Shown piece after piece: positions 24,230 through 35,853 of a stretch of DNA of 64,000 nt; the first letter of the stretch is position 1, and each line of letters begins with the position of its first letter. Made by a program: the position numbers and the translations under genes. The notes under the pieces are model-generated. The model was not told the origin of the DNA. It searched no databases and was given only the letters and a program-made list of their open reading frames with translations. This DNA comes from Coenobita brevimanus (taxonomy: Eukaryota; Arthropoda; Malacostraca; Decapoda; Coenobitidae): positions 16,617,022 to 16,681,021 of the forward strand of contig CM064681.1 in NCBI GenBank assembly GCA_032717465.1. The letters are read 5' to 3'.

Positions 24230-25669
24230 TAACAATCCTCCTCCTTGTGTCCCGGCCTCCTGCAGAACCAGCAACCTCCTCAGATGTTGTCCTGTTCCCT
24301 CTTCCACTTGAAGCAGTCCTCTTTTCTATGACATGGCTTTTCACAGTACTAGCAAGTTCCTTCAGATTTTTCTGCTTCATGTACCTGCCCCTTTCTTGCC
24401 TTGAATCCTGCTCTACATCCTGCCTGAAAAGTGGATGTACTGGACCTGATGTTGGACTCAAATTCCCGAGCCCTGGCTAGTGCTTCTTGCATGCTTCTGG
24501 GTTGTGCCTGTTTCACTTGCACTTTCAACTCTGCACTATGAAGAGCATCGATAAACTTGACTCTCTGAAGAAAAGGGAACAGGTTAGGTGCTGCTCCAGG
24601 GTATGTCATGTATGCCATACTCTCCAGGTCATGAGCAAGCTGCTCTAGGGATTCGCCTCAAGCCCGTACACAGCTATGGAATCTTGTTCTGTAAACTTCA
24701 GTCTGGTACATGGTCCCATATCTGCGCTCCAGTACTTCTACTAAGGACTGATATCCGTTCCTCTTTTCTACTGACATCTGGCCCAAAATTTCCATTGCAA
24801 CACCCTTGTGGCTAGTAGCCAGCTACACTGCCCTCTGCCTATTATCCCAACCATTCAGATCAGCAAGTTCCTCAAACTGCACACAGTAAGCTTCACAAAA
24901 TACTCTACCATCAAATTCCTGAGGCTTCAATTTAATTGGACCCCCATTCAAACCATGCACGTCACTGGTTTGGGGCCTAAAAACTGGAGCATCATAATTA
25001 AGTCCAGGACTTAAAACTCCTACATTGTGATTATTCAGTCCTATAATTCTACCTCTAGATGCTTGAGATCCATCAAGATTCGCCATACACTGTCCATTTT
25101 TTAGTATGCTCCCTGTACACTTGCCTCATTCTCAGCACCTCAATATTTCTCTACAGCCTCAGTTTTCTCACGTATTATCTTCACATGGTCGAGAACATGC
25201 TTCAGCTGGTTATTCACATGCTGTCTGCACTCCATCACTGTTCCTTCACTAATCATCAGCTGGTTGTCTACATGCTGTCTGCACTCCATCACATTATTGC
25301 TTACTTCATAGTTTTGCTGCCATAGCTCATCATATACATACTCCTTCAACTGTTGTTTCTCTTCCTTCATTTTCCCCATGAAAGCATCTAGTGTCCTTAC
25401 ATCCTCAATTGTAATTCCCTCTGTTGCTCCTATGCAAGTTGTTCATATCGTTCTTTCTGTTTTTCGTTCTGTGCTGGTAATTGTTCATTAAATTCTTTCT
25501 GTCCTTCATTCTGTGCTTGTAATTGTACAGTTTGTGCCTGTAATTGTTCTTTGAGTTCTTTCAGTCATTTATTCTGTGCTTGTAATTGTACACTTTGTGC
25601 CTGTAATTGTTCTTTGAGTTATTTTTCTCCTTCATTCTGTGCTAGTAATAGCTTTATAACTGCAGCCAT
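24230..25669 (-). pseudogene. Gypsy gag-like region
   Basis: Start taken at the ATG whose complement is 25667-25669, the first after the primer-binding site. It opens MAAVIKLLLAQNEG and enters a Gln-rich heptad region (KEQLQAQTVQLQAQN repeated, about 25440-25660) likely to form a coiled coil. A capsid-like part follows (PQEFDGRVFCEAY near 24920; ALARAREFE near 24480), then two CCHC zinc knuckles at 24230-24360: the second is CWFCRRPGHKEEDC, while the first has a stop inside it. Stops and frameshifts are frequent. It would have coated the element's RNA in particles. Confidence 0.7.
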
Positions 25670-25761
25670 TGATGCCTCCTCTTGTCTAGCTTGGCCTCTT
25701 TTATGTACACCTTCTGCCTATACATGAAAGGTTTGGCTCAGTGCAGCATTTTTCTAATGAT

Positions 25762-25779
25762 GCACACTCCTGGCACCAC
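25762..25779 (-). promoter_or_regulatory. Primer-binding site of the gypsy element
   Basis: Minus strand TGGTGCCAGGAGTGTG starts one base beyond the 5' LTR and would pair with a tRNA ending ...CACUCCUGGCACCA. I cannot name the tRNA. Confidence 0.7.
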
Positions 25780-26412
25780 TGTTACAGGCTGCAAGAGCAG
25801 TAGTACAGTATAGGAAGGTCGTTGCTCAGTGAGTTGTTCTTCCTAGAGGCAGCTTTTCAGTGTACAAGAACACAGATCAGCACAGGCATTGAATGTAAAC
25901 AAGCTTCTCGCGTTTGTTGACTTTATTTTCCTAATAATTATACCCATTGCTTGCCAATTTCACTTCACTGTTTCCACAAGTCTCGGAGGTATCCAGTCTG
26001 CAACGACACTCAACTGACACTGAACTGAACTCAGACTGAACTGAAAAATCTCTAGTCCCTTCCCCATACTTATGTAAACTTCCTGTATACCAGAATTATC
26101 AACTACATTCTCGGGGAAGCAACAGTTTCCAATTCGGAGACATCCAAAATATCCATAGTTGTACACTCCAAATTATTTAACATAAGTACAAACTGAGATA
26201 TAATTACATAATTTAACAAACAGTCACATAAATAAAAATATTAGAGAAAAAGGGCAAAAAAATATTGTATAACTTTACAAAATACCTCCTCTCACAAAAA
26301 GTCAGCTAACTGGCAGCTCCGACATGTTGCGAAAAAATAAAAAAATAAAAATAATCGAGCATCGTCGGGAATACTCCAGCACTACCTAACTAGCAAATCC
26401 CACTTATCAACA
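25780..26412 (-). repeat. 5' LTR of the gypsy element
   Basis: In element orientation begins TGTTGATAAGTGGG at 26412 and ends CCTGTAACA at 25780. Aligns along its length with the 3' LTR minus the nested insertion; many substitutions and small indels separate the two LTRs, so the insertion is old. Confidence 0.88.
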
Positions 26413-26880
26413 GTCCTAACCATATATACTTCTTCAGGTGATTTTCATTGCTAATATACCTCTTCCCTTCTTTTCCACTTTTCACTTGCATAGAGGATGG
26501 AAAATTATAATTTGGAGGGGGCTTCCACGGGTTTTCTAATAGTTGTGCTCATGTATAATCGTCAACATATTTTCCAATGTGCAAACCAATGTCATTAACA
26601 GAAAAACTACAAACACTAGTTTATGGGCTGGTTGAAGGATTTTGACTAATATTGGTACTAATGTGAGATTCATTAGATTTTACTTTCTGTGGCTGCACTG
26701 ATTCTTGAAAAGTGTGTGTTGATTCGCTAGGGATGTCTTGTACATTCGACGAATGTGTAGTAAAACTTGAACTCTCACTAAGATTTGCTTTTTTCTAGCA
26801 AGAAGGCCTTAAAAAGTCATCTATAGCTGCCTGCTACCGTTTCTTCTTAGACTTTTTTGGGAGTAGCCTGTAAAGATGAG
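26413..26880 (-). pseudogene. hAT-like (ZMYM1-type) transposase, N-terminal part
   Basis: The minus strand reads ATPKKSKKKR, stop, QAAIDDFL, then a Ser-rich stretch, NDIGLHIGKYVDDY, stop, LLENPWKPPPNYNFPSSM, GKEGKRYIS, HLKKYIWL. This is the arrangement seen at the start of ZMYM1-like hAT transposases before the zinc-finger block, which resumes at 19242 on the far side of the gypsy element. CATCTTTACAG precedes it near 26878 and could be a splice acceptor. Three or more in-frame stops mark it as decayed. No terminal inverted repeat was identified. Confidence 0.7.
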
Positions 26881-27595
26881 AATATCATTTGAAGTACTGT
26901 ATCGCATTTTTACTTTAACAGATACTCTGAAAAACAATATGTAGGTTACGAACATACTGTATATTATACTGCAAATTATAATTTCTCAGTTTCTCATCAG
27001 TAGGGTCACTGCTTGTATCATTGTTCTCGCTCGCTTCGCTCGCTCGAACACCAAATTTAGTCACAGTTTGGATCCCAGACATATGTACCCGAGCAAAAGA
27101 TTTATCGCATCAGCAAGAAATAGGGGCAGGGGTCGGGAAGAAAAGTCTGTAGTACAGTAGCAAACTTTTTTAGATATTTCAGCCAATTTTGAAGTTACAA
27201 GAAAGATATACATCAATTTGGAAATCGCTTAAAAATCCTCAGTTATTTTCATTTCATAGACAACCCGTAATTCCCAATAGTTTTTCCGTAAATCGAGTAA
27301 ATGATTTTATATAAGGCAGATTAGCGTGACAGCCGGCTGCACAAGAAGTAACAATCTAAGGTTGCATGAGTAACGCAGCAGTATTTCCCAACGAATGCTG
27401 AAAGAGTTGGTTTTAGTAAATGTGAGGGAATATTTTTGTTGTAATCTCTTATTAGTATTATTATTTTTAGTATTTTCAGGTCAGGAAATCAGAGGAAGAT
27501 GATGAGCCACATGAGACAATATTCAGCACTGCATTATTTGCTCGCTTGCTCGCTTGAACACATTCCACACTTTCAGTGTGAACGCCTATTACTAT
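26881..27595. other. No recognisable gene
   Basis: A/T-rich; CGCTCGCTTCGCTCGCTCG at about 27029-27049 and TGCTCGCTTGCTCGCTTG near 27539 are short repeats. The upstream end of the hAT element may lie here but no ends were found. Confidence 0.45.
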
Positions 27596-28885
27596 CTATC
27601 TATCTACTATTGCCAGACGCCTCAATCCCCTTCGGGGTGGCCACAACAAATCGCCTCCACGACGCCCTGTCCCCCGCCATTTCACTGCCCCGCTCCCAAT
27701 TCACACCCCCCTCTCTCATATACATCTCCACCCCATCCCTCCATCTCATCCTCGGCCTCCCCCTTCCTCTTCCCCCCTCCACCTCACTCACATACACTCT
27801 CTTCGTCAGTCTTTCACCCTCCATCCTCTCCACATGGCCAAATCACCTCAGTGTATTCCTCCTAACGCTTCCTATCACATCCACATCCACACCACAACGC
27901 TCCTTTTTATCCGCATTTGTCAGCCTGTCTCTCCATGTGACTCCACAGGCTCCTCTTAAATAACTCGTTTCCACTGCTCTCACTCTTGACTTGTGTCCTT
28001 CCAGCAACCTCAAAGCTTTACTTCCGTACGTTAGAGTTGGTATCACAATACTGTCATGTAGTAACTTTTTCACTTCCATGCTCACTTCCCTGCTTCTTAT
28101 CACTGTTTTCAAAGAACCAGCACCCTTTCTTCCCTGCTGTAGCCTTTCAAGCACTTCACCCTCCAAACCTCCATCCATACTCATCTCACTACCCAAGTAC
28201 TTAAACGTACTCACATTTTCCGATTCCTCACCATCCAACCTCGCTGTACATTCACTGACTTCACCTCTCTCAAAGACCATCACTTTACTCTTCCCTACAT
28301 TCACCTTTAGATTCCGTTTCTTACACACTCTCCCAAACTCATCCACCAAGCCTTGCAGCTCTCCCTCGTCTTCACTCAACAACACAGTATCATCTGCAAA
28401 CAACAGTACAGGGAGTTTCCATCACTACCCTCTCTCACCAGGGCCACTCCAACATCCACTACCCTATCTTGTACCTCTTTTATTACCCAATCCATGTACA
28501 GATTGAACAACAATGGAGACATGACACATCCCTGTTTCAACCCAACCTTCAAAGAGAAAAACTCACTTAGTTCACCATCCACATGCACTGCAGCCTTAGC
28601 ACCATCATATATACTCTTCACAGCATTCAACAACTTCCCATCTACTCCATATATTCTTAGTACTTTCCATAATCCTTGTCTATCCACCCTGTCCTATGCT
28701 TTCTCCAAATCCATGAAAGCCGCATACAACTTCTTTCCCTTCTCTAGAAACTTTTCCACTAAAGATCTAAGAATGAATATCTGATCTACACAACCTCTTC
28801 CCTTCCTAAAGCCTCCCTGTTCTTCTCCAACTAATTCCTCTGTTCTTTCTCTAACTCTGTCAATAAGTATCCTACCATACACAAG
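27596..28885 (-). pseudogene. RTE-type non-LTR retrotransposon, 5'-truncated
   Basis: The minus strand from 28885 reads YGRILIDRVRERTEELVGEEQG, QIFILRSLVEK, AAFMDLEKA (followed by a stop), VGLKQGCVMSPLLFNLYMDW, a frameshift, then FADDTVLL, FKYLGSEM, VIPTLTYGSKA, and the RTE C-terminal block LRRN/VERMEGERLTKRVYV with GRGRPRMRWRDGVE. The 3' terminus is GTGGCCACCCC...GAGGCGTCTGGCAATAG followed by GATA repeats (27590-27606). The 5' end is truncated in the RT. It belongs to the same subfamily as the fragment at 41619-42135 by its SVRRNTLR/SEVEGGRGRG variants. Confidence 0.88.
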
Positions 28886-29561
28886 TTTACTAGTTAGGTG
28901 GTATAATAAAGTTTTCTATGATGTTAATTTAAATGTTGGACCAGGAGCCACTAGATAAATATCCAAAGTAAAAAATCATTCAAAATTGGTAAACAGCAGC
29001 GAACCATAAACAAGAATTAACAGTCTACAGAGATGGTGAAAGCATGGAAGATTTTCAGCGGTATTCTGCATATAGACCGACAGATATACGGAAGCACTCC
29101 AAGCAATTCAAACAAGATTCGTCTCAGACATTGTAGAAACTGTATTACCACTGCTCTGCTTTGTTTGAAAGCTCTGGCCTCTGGGTGGATTAGGACAGTC
29201 TTTACAGTTGGACCATCAGATGGGATTGAGGTCTTTACTCTTATGTGATCGAGATATGCCTGCCTCACTCTGCCAGCGGAGTGGACAAATTCTGAACGTG
29301 TGAGCTGAGCGAACGAAGTATCCAACGGAATTACCCTGTCCCATGTGATAGCCCTAGTTTCAGCCTTTTGTTTGGAATCTTCACATATACATACTTATAT
29401 ATTTATGTTTTTATTCAATTTACTTTTTCATTAAATTCTTTATATTTACTACGTAGATTTCATTTATTAATTTTGTGATATTTACCAGTAGGTACGATAT
29501 TTAGGCGAGATACAGTCTTGGGGGAGGATAGCCCTTTTCGCCCCCACCCCTGGATCCGCCC
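28886..29561. other. No recognisable gene
   Basis: Near 29525-29575 GGGGGAGGATAGCCCTTTTC...GGATCCGCCCCTGTA resembles sequence often found at transposon ends, but I cannot place it. Confidence 0.4.
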
Positions 29562-30105
29562 CTGTATTCGCCCCTGTGTAGAATACGACTGTCATGTGTG
29601 AGGAGGCTCCCTGCATTCAGCTCTGCTCATAAAGGTGGAGTCAGAGGCTTTTCATCTTGTTACCTCTCGTCCTATTACTGGCTCCCTTCAACCTCTGTCT
29701 CTTCTCCGCACTGTTGCATCTTTATCTCTTTTCTATTGCTACGTCAATGGTCACTGCTCCTCTGAAGTGCCTGCTTGCATCCCTCCACCACTATGGCGGG
29801 TGCATAGCACCCATCTAGCAACAAACTCTCATCCATTTTCTGTCCAACACTTTAATGCAAGAGTTAACTGTTACTCCCAGTTATTCATGTATGCAACAGG
29901 TCACCTCTGGAACTGTTTTCCTTCATTTGTATTTCCTACTGCCTATGACCTCCAGTCTTTCAGATGCAGTGTGTCAAGGCATTCTGAAATGAACACATCT
30001 TGAATTTGGCCCTCTGTTATCTTGGTTTTGCTTTTTCTTAGAGGGAACAATCTTCATGGCTTCTGGCCTTTGGTTCCTTCTTCCGTTCCTAAAAAAAGAA
30101 AAAAT
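29562..30105 (+). mobile_element. CR1/Jockey-group 3' fragment
   Basis: Plus-strand copy of the last ~500 bp of the 2.8-kb element family: HVWGG-equivalent region with frameshifts, SLFYCYVNGHCSSEVPACIPP, NARVNCYSQLFMYATGHLWNC, then the 3' UTR GGCCTTTGGTTCCTTCTTCC and an A-rich tail. More diverged than the copies at 2.8, 16.4, 48.9 and 60.3 kb. Confidence 0.8.
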
Positions 30106-30763
30106 ACTTTGGTGGTTAGCGAAGGCTTTATCTTTTGTGCCCAGTTTGAAACCTGCCCACGAAGTGCCACTAAATTCTTTGCTGACAAGATTTCAAATAT
30201 AGACATAATTGTACTCAGGTTATTAATTTTTTCACTACGGAAGTAAAGGCTGTAACTGTAGATGCCCTATTTTGTTCCAACACATGAGTACATGTCATGG
30301 TGAGTGCCAAAGTTTATGATTATCTTAGACCTCATCCTTCGGAGCACGCATATTCTCGTCATGATGGAAGAGCTTTACCCCTTTGGGTCACGAGCATACA
30401 TTAGTTTCAAGAGCATGCAAATAAATTACGTCTCTAGAGGCCTCTGGCCTCATATCTGACTCGGTTGATCGCGCTAGCCGCCGCATTAGCCACCCAGTTA
30501 CCATGGTAGAGATAACAAGGATTTACGTGTTATCTGCTTCCCTGCCTGCCCGCATGCAGTGCTTCAACTTCACAACCCCACTCCCGCCAAGCTGTCCCCC
30601 TACCCCTCAGATCGCCCAAGAAAGAAGCTTAGTAACAGCAACGAAGGGCGCCATGTCGAGTCATATAAGTCGCCATCATCAGAAGAGATATATCACGTTG
30701 AGAACATGACTCCATCATTGCTCCCCGCCTCTCCTGCGATGCCTTTCCTGTGGAAAAGTGATA

Positions 30764-30830
<67 letters not shown>

Positions 30831-30840
30831 CACCCCAGCA
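30106..30840. other. No gene; GT microsatellite
   Basis: (GT)n at about 30767-30828. The remainder, including a more GC-rich part at 30430-30760, has no frame I recognise. Confidence 0.5.
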
Positions 30841-31960
30841 GTGTAAGTAGTGAACGACAGAAAGTATGTTAATAGTTCACGACAGTAACTTTACAAAATA
30901 CTGCATACAAGTGACGTGTGTAACTCGCGTCAGTGGCGTCCTAAAATACTGTGTGTGACGGTGACTTGTATATATTTTTCGCCAGTGACGTGAGTATACA
31001 GTATAGTAATTGTAAATAGATATTTTAGAAGAAACAAGGCCTAAATATAAGTGCCTCCAGAAAAATTAGTGCTTTCATCAGTAATAACTTAAGCGTGGAG
31101 AAAATAGGTGCCTCTCCCTACGTTATTTCTTAGTGTAAGAGATAAGAGTAAGTGATTTATGGCGGGGGACAGGGCGACGTGGAGGCGATTTGTTTGTGGC
31201 CACCCCGTACGGGATTGAGGCGTCTGGCACTAGATAGATAGATAGATAGATTTATACAAGTGTTTAGCACAGTATGCAATAAGCAACCTGAGTTATATTA
31301 GGTAAATAAAGTTTTTTAAAAGATACTTTAGAAGAAGCCTGTGATTTTGTGTGGTAGTGACGTGTACATATTTTACGACATTGACATTTGTACACAGAAA
31401 ATGTAAATAGTTATTTCAGGTAAAATAATGTTTAGATATTGGTGCCTCAGAATATAAGTGCTTTCATGTGCAACAGCTTTAGAGTGGATAGAAGGTAATT
31501 GTCTGTCCAAGCGTTATTTTCGTCGAGTAATAAATAAGAACACGTGAGTTATAGAAAAATGAATGCTTAGCACAGTAAGGAATAATTATGCGCACTAATT
31601 TAATTGTGAATTAAAGTGCAAAAAAAGTGATATTAGAAGAAAGTTTGCCACTGTGTGTAGCAGTGATGTATTTATATAATACGACAGTGATATTTGCATA
31701 CAGTAATTAAAAGCAAATCTAGAAAAATAAAGCTTACTGTATGTATAACTGCCTAAAGAAACAAAAAATGTTCAGTATTTACATTACTTAGAATAGAAAC
31801 TAACCGCCTGTTCATCAGGAATTTTCAGAGTAAGAAATAATAAGAGATTTACAGACTTGTGTTTAGCGCAATAAGGAGTAAGCTCACTGATGTAAGGTAA
31901 TAAAAAAAAAAAAAAGTGATTTTAGCAAAACGTCTGTGCTTTCCATTCAGAGATTCTTTA
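30841..31960. repeat. Tandem array with ~300-bp unit, about 3.5 copies
   Basis: Landmarks recur about every 300 bases: TTTAGCACAGTA at 31262, 31565 and TTTAGCGCAATA at 31861 (steps of 302 and 297); GTGACGTGTACATATTTT...CATTTGTACACAG near 31350 matches 30966 (after subtracting a ~95-bp insertion) and 31660. The copies are strongly diverged and A/T-rich. No coding frame. Confidence 0.75.
31157..31252 (+). mobile_element. RTE 3'-terminal fragment
   Basis: ATGGCGGGGGACAGGGCGAC, then GGAGGCGATTTGTTTGTGGCCACCCC...GGCGTCTGGCACTAGATAGATA is the last ~95 bases of an RTE copy. GATTTA occurs on both sides and may be the target duplication. It interrupts the ~300-bp tandem array. Confidence 0.8.
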
Positions 31961-32657
31961 ACTATAAGATTTATTACCCCCTGCTCACCCTGAGTCACAC
32001 TGGAATGACTGAAAAACGGGCGAACTGGTACGCGCCACACATACAGGGGAATGAAGCATCCTTCCAGGCTGAGAAAATGTCTAGAAAAACAACGCGGCAC
32101 CCCAACAAGGCTGCAGCCACCATATCCACCTGTATGCAGCTTCTCCACGTAGTCAAAAATACGTCTCTTCTCCTTTATTTTCTGTTACACCTTCAACTAG
32201 CTGTATGGGAAAACTCGTGTTTGAAAGAGGGAGGATTGATGAATACTTTGGTAGTTAAGTGATTCTTCTAGGTGGTAGCCTATGGTTTCTGAGATATGAA
32301 TGGCTGAATATGACCAATTTTAGAAAATATAACCATATGGACGAAAGGTGCAACATTAAAACCCCCTGAAGGAAGTGGGTTTATAAGGCTCATAAACCTA
32401 ACCATATCAGACTTAAATGAATTTCTAGCTGATGCTGCACGAGTCTAGTAACACAGGAACACATTGTACCCTATTTGATTGACCTCTTCACCTAAGATGT
32501 ATGGATATATGTGTGTATGATTTGCGGCTGCTGATTGACCGCCGATGATGTCATTGAAGCAAACGCAGGCATCTTCTGTAGTGCAACATGCAGACGTAAG
32601 TGTACACTGTGGGTGGATAATTTACTTCAAACGTCACTCATCATTTTATATAACCTT
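31961..32657. other. No recognisable gene
   Basis: A frame at 31936-32262 is open for 108 codons but shows no recognisable motif and begins inside the tandem array; not called as a gene. Confidence 0.4.
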
Positions 32658-32859
32658 ATAATCAGCTTGAATTTCCTTTGATAATACCCCCTGTGGGTAG
32701 GAGGGTTTCAAGAATACTCCCCCAGTATCCCTGCTTGTCGTACGAGGCGACTAAAAGGGTTGGTGGTGGGTTAGTGCCCCACCCCGTAAAAAGAACTAAC
32801 TAAAAAAGCGAATAAAGCGCCTCGGACCCGGACGGACCATACGTTGACGACTAAGGAAT

Positions 32860-34828
32860 GGACAAAGGATATTCTTAGGGTGGGAACGTGGAATGTTAGA
32901 GGAGTGAATGATGAAGTGGAAGAGAGAGAGATTGTTCAGGTGCTTGAGAATGCAAAAGTGGATATATGTGGATTGACTGAAACTGAATGAAGGGTGAAAG
33001 GGTGAGAGAATGGGAATATGGTTTAGGTATATGTGCGGGAGTCAATGAAAATGAGAGGGCAAGAGAGGGAGTATGTGTGATGATAAGCAAGAAATGGAAG
33101 GAAAATATAAGAGAGTATGGAACAGTGGGTGCAAGGATTGTATGGGTGAGGATGAAAGTAGGTATACAAGCGTGAGCGATTGTACGTGTCTATGCCCCGT
33201 CAGAGGATCGAGTGGCAAGAGTGAAAGATGAGTTTTGGGCGAGAGTAGAAGAGTGTATGGACAAGTTTGAGAGGAGCGAGAGAGTGCTGTTGATTGGAGA
33301 CATGAATGGCAAAGTTGGGAATGTACGAGTGGATGGAGTGGTTGGTCAGTGGGGTGTGCCAGCTGACGTAGATGGGAATGGAAGTGCTTTGGTGGACATC
33401 TGTGCTTGTAAGGGGTTGGCAATAGCCAACACCTACTTTCGACATAAGATGATCCACCGGTATACATGGAGAGTAATGAGGAGGATGGATGGTGAACTTG
33501 TTGAACGAAAGGCAATGATAGACTACGTGTATGTGGATGAGCGAATGAGAAGACAAGTGTTGGATGCAAGAGTGTGGAGAGGGTGGGGGAATGGAGTCTC
33601 GGACCATCACTTAGTGATGGTCAAGGTAGAGCTGCAAAGAAAGTGGTTGAGGAGACGAAGGGGAAAACAGGAGGAAGCAGCTCCTGTGAGACGATTGAAG
33701 AAATTGCAAGATAGTGAGAAAATGATAGAGTATAAGAGCATAGTGGAAGAAAGATTGGGAAGGTATGAGCTAGAGCAGATGGAAGGGGTGGAAGACGTAT
33801 ATAAGATATTCACGGGAGAGATAGGCGCAGCGTGTGAGGCGGTTTGTGGAGTGAGGAGGAGATGCAAGGGTGTGCAAGGGACAGCATGGTGGAATGATGA
33901 GGTGAAACGAGCTGTGGAACAAAAGAAGAAGGCATATAGTGAATGGTTAGTGAGTAGAGGTAGGGGAGAAGATGAGAGAGAGAAGAGAGAGGTATATGTG
34001 AGCAGGAGAAGGGAGGTTAAGAGACTGGTGAAGGAGAGTAAGAAGAAAGTGGATGAAGAGTTTGGGAGGAATCTGAGTGTGAAATGGAGGGAGAGTAAGA
34101 AATTGTTTTGGAAGGAGGTAAAGAAAGTAAGGCAGTGTGAAAGGGGAAATAGTAGGGGAGTGAAAGATAGGAATAATAGAATGTTGGTGGAGAAGAGAGA
34201 GAAATTGAGGAGATGGAAGGAGCACTTTGAGGATTTGTTGAATGTAGAGAGTGAGAGCAGTGCGAGTATAAGTGGTTGGGGAGTGGCTGGGAGAAGAGAT
34301 GAGAGGAGGGAGGAAGAGATCAGTAGGGCGGAAGTAGTGGAAGCGATGAAGAAGATTAAGTTGGGAAAGGCCCCAGGAATTGATGGAGTGTGTGGTGAAA
34401 TGCTTAGGTATGGGGGTGAGATTGTTGTGGAGTGGATATGGAAGTTGTGTAGATTGGCTTGGGAAGAGGGAAGGGTTCCAGAGGACTGGAAATCAGGTAT
34501 AATTGTTCCTTTACACAAAGGAAAAGGGGAGAGAGAAGTATGTGGTAACCATAGGGGTATTTGCCTTCTTAGTGTGACTGGTGAAATATATGGTAGAATA
34601 CTCATTGATACGGTTAGGCATATGACAGAGGAGCTAGTTGGAGAAGAACAAGGGGGATTTAGGAAGGGAAAAGGGTGTGTAGATCAGATATTTGTTCTAA
34701 GATGTTTAGTGGAGAAGTATCTAGAGAAGGGAAGGAAAGTGTATGCTGCCTTCATGGACTTGGAGAAAGCTTATGACAGAATAGATAGGCAAGGTATGTG
34801 GAAGGTATTAAGAATATATGGAGTATAG
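32860..34828 (+). pseudogene. RTE ORF: endonuclease and N-terminal reverse transcriptase
   Basis: The AP/EEP endonuclease starts ILRVGTWNVRGVND near 32877 and carries LTET near 32977, VYAPSEDR, LIGDMNGKVG, TWRVMRRMDG, IDYVYVDERMR and the catalytic SDHHLVMVKV near 33600, so all EEP landmarks are present. A basic linker rich in Lys, Arg and Glu follows (33650-34250). The RT begins KIKLGKAPGIDGV near 34355, then GIIVPLHKGKGER, EEQGGFRKGKG and AAFMDLEKAYDRIDR. The longest undisturbed frame is 33212-34828. The endonuclease nicks target DNA and the RT copies element RNA at the nick. Confidence 0.9.
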
Positions 34829-34834
34829 GGGAAA

Positions 34835-35853
34835 TTGTTGAGTGCTGTGAAGAGTATGTACGAGGGAGCTAGGGCTACAGTGCGAGTGGATGGTGAGCTG
34901 AGTGAGTTCTTTGATCTCAGTGTGGGACTGAAACAGTGTTGTGTGATGTCTCCATGGCTGTTTAATATATACATGGATGGGGTTGTAAAGGAGGTGCAGG
35001 GTAGGGCAGTGGATGTGGGGGTGGCTCTAATGAATGAGGGTGAGATTTGGAAGCTTCCGGTGTTGCTGTTTGTTGATGATACAGTACTGTTGAGTGAAGA
35101 TGAATGGGAGTTGCAAGGTTTGGTGAATGAATTTGGGACAGTGTAGGCCTATAGGAGAGGAATCTGAAAGTTAATGTAAACAAAAGTAAAGTTATGGTGT
35201 TTGAGAGGAATGAAGTCACAGAGTGTGCAGTGAGGTTGGATGGTGAGGGTATGGAGAATGTGAGTGCATTCAAGTACTTGGGTAGTGTGATGAGTAAGGA
35301 TGGAACTTTGGGGGATGAAGTGCGTGAAAGGGTACAGCAGGGAAGGAAGGTTGTTGGTTCACTGAAATCAATGATGAGAAATAGGGAGGTGAGTATGGAA
35401 GTTAAGAAGTCACTGGATGATAGTATTGTGATCCCTACCCTAATGTATGGAAGCGAGGCATGGACCTTGCAAGAGGGGAACAAGTCAAGAGTGAGAGCAG
35501 TGGAAATGAGTTACTTGAGGGGAGCATGTGGAGTGACGTGGAGGGACAGGTTGACGAATGAAGAAGTGAAGGAACGCTGTGGGGTGGATGCGGATGTGGT
35601 TGAGAAGATTAGGAGAAATACACTGAGGTGGTTTGGACATGTGAAGAGAATGGAGAATGAAAGACTGATTAAGAGGGTGTATGTAGGTGAGGTGGAGGGA
35701 AGGAGAGGGAGAGGTAGACCGAGGATGAGGTGGAGGGATGGAGTTGAGAGGTATATGAGGGAGGGGGGTGTGAGTTGGGGGGAGGGTAGTCAAATGGTGG
35801 GTGACAAAGCAACTTGGAGGCGTTTTGTCTGCGGCCACCCTTTGCGGGATTAG
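34835..35853 (+). pseudogene. RTE ORF: catalytic reverse transcriptase and C-terminal domain
   Basis: In phase with the upstream part to 35146: VGLKQCCVMSPWLFNIYMDG, then FVDDTVLLSEDE, where the catalytic block is F-V-DD rather than the F-A-DD of the other copies. After a frame change, 35194-35853 gives MVFERNEVTECAVRLDGEG, FKYLGSVMSK, VIPTLMYGSEAW, YLRGACGVTWRDRL, LRWFGHVKRM and GRGRPRMRWRDGVERY, the RTE C-terminal block. The terminal GCGGCCACCC...GGATTAGAGCGTCGGGC is the 3' end signature shared with the SINEs. Confidence 0.9.

Larger units (their letters stand above)
19243..26412 (-). mobile_element. Ty3/gypsy LTR retrotransposon, degenerate
   Basis: The two LTRs flank gag, protease, reverse transcriptase, RNase H and integrase in Ty3/gypsy order on the minus strand. 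GTCCC (19238-19242) and GTCCT (26413-26417) flank the element and probably represent a 5-bp target duplication with one mismatch. Primer-binding and polypurine sites are visible. No envelope gene is seen. Frameshifts, stops and lost catalytic residues show it is inactive. It inserted into the hAT-like transposase, whose two halves abut when it is removed. Confidence 0.9.

Noticed and set aside
29520..29580. Possible DNA transposon end (GGATCCGCCCCTGTA)
   Set aside because: No matching inverted partner or target duplication found nearby.
31936..32262. 108-codon plus-strand frame
   Set aside because: Starts in a tandem repeat, and no family or codon bias supports it.
33607..34605. 332-codon open frame on the minus strand
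   Set aside because: Antisense to the RTE ORF. Its Ser/Leu/Phe-rich composition mirrors the Lys/Glu/Arg-rich sense protein, which has clear RT motifs.
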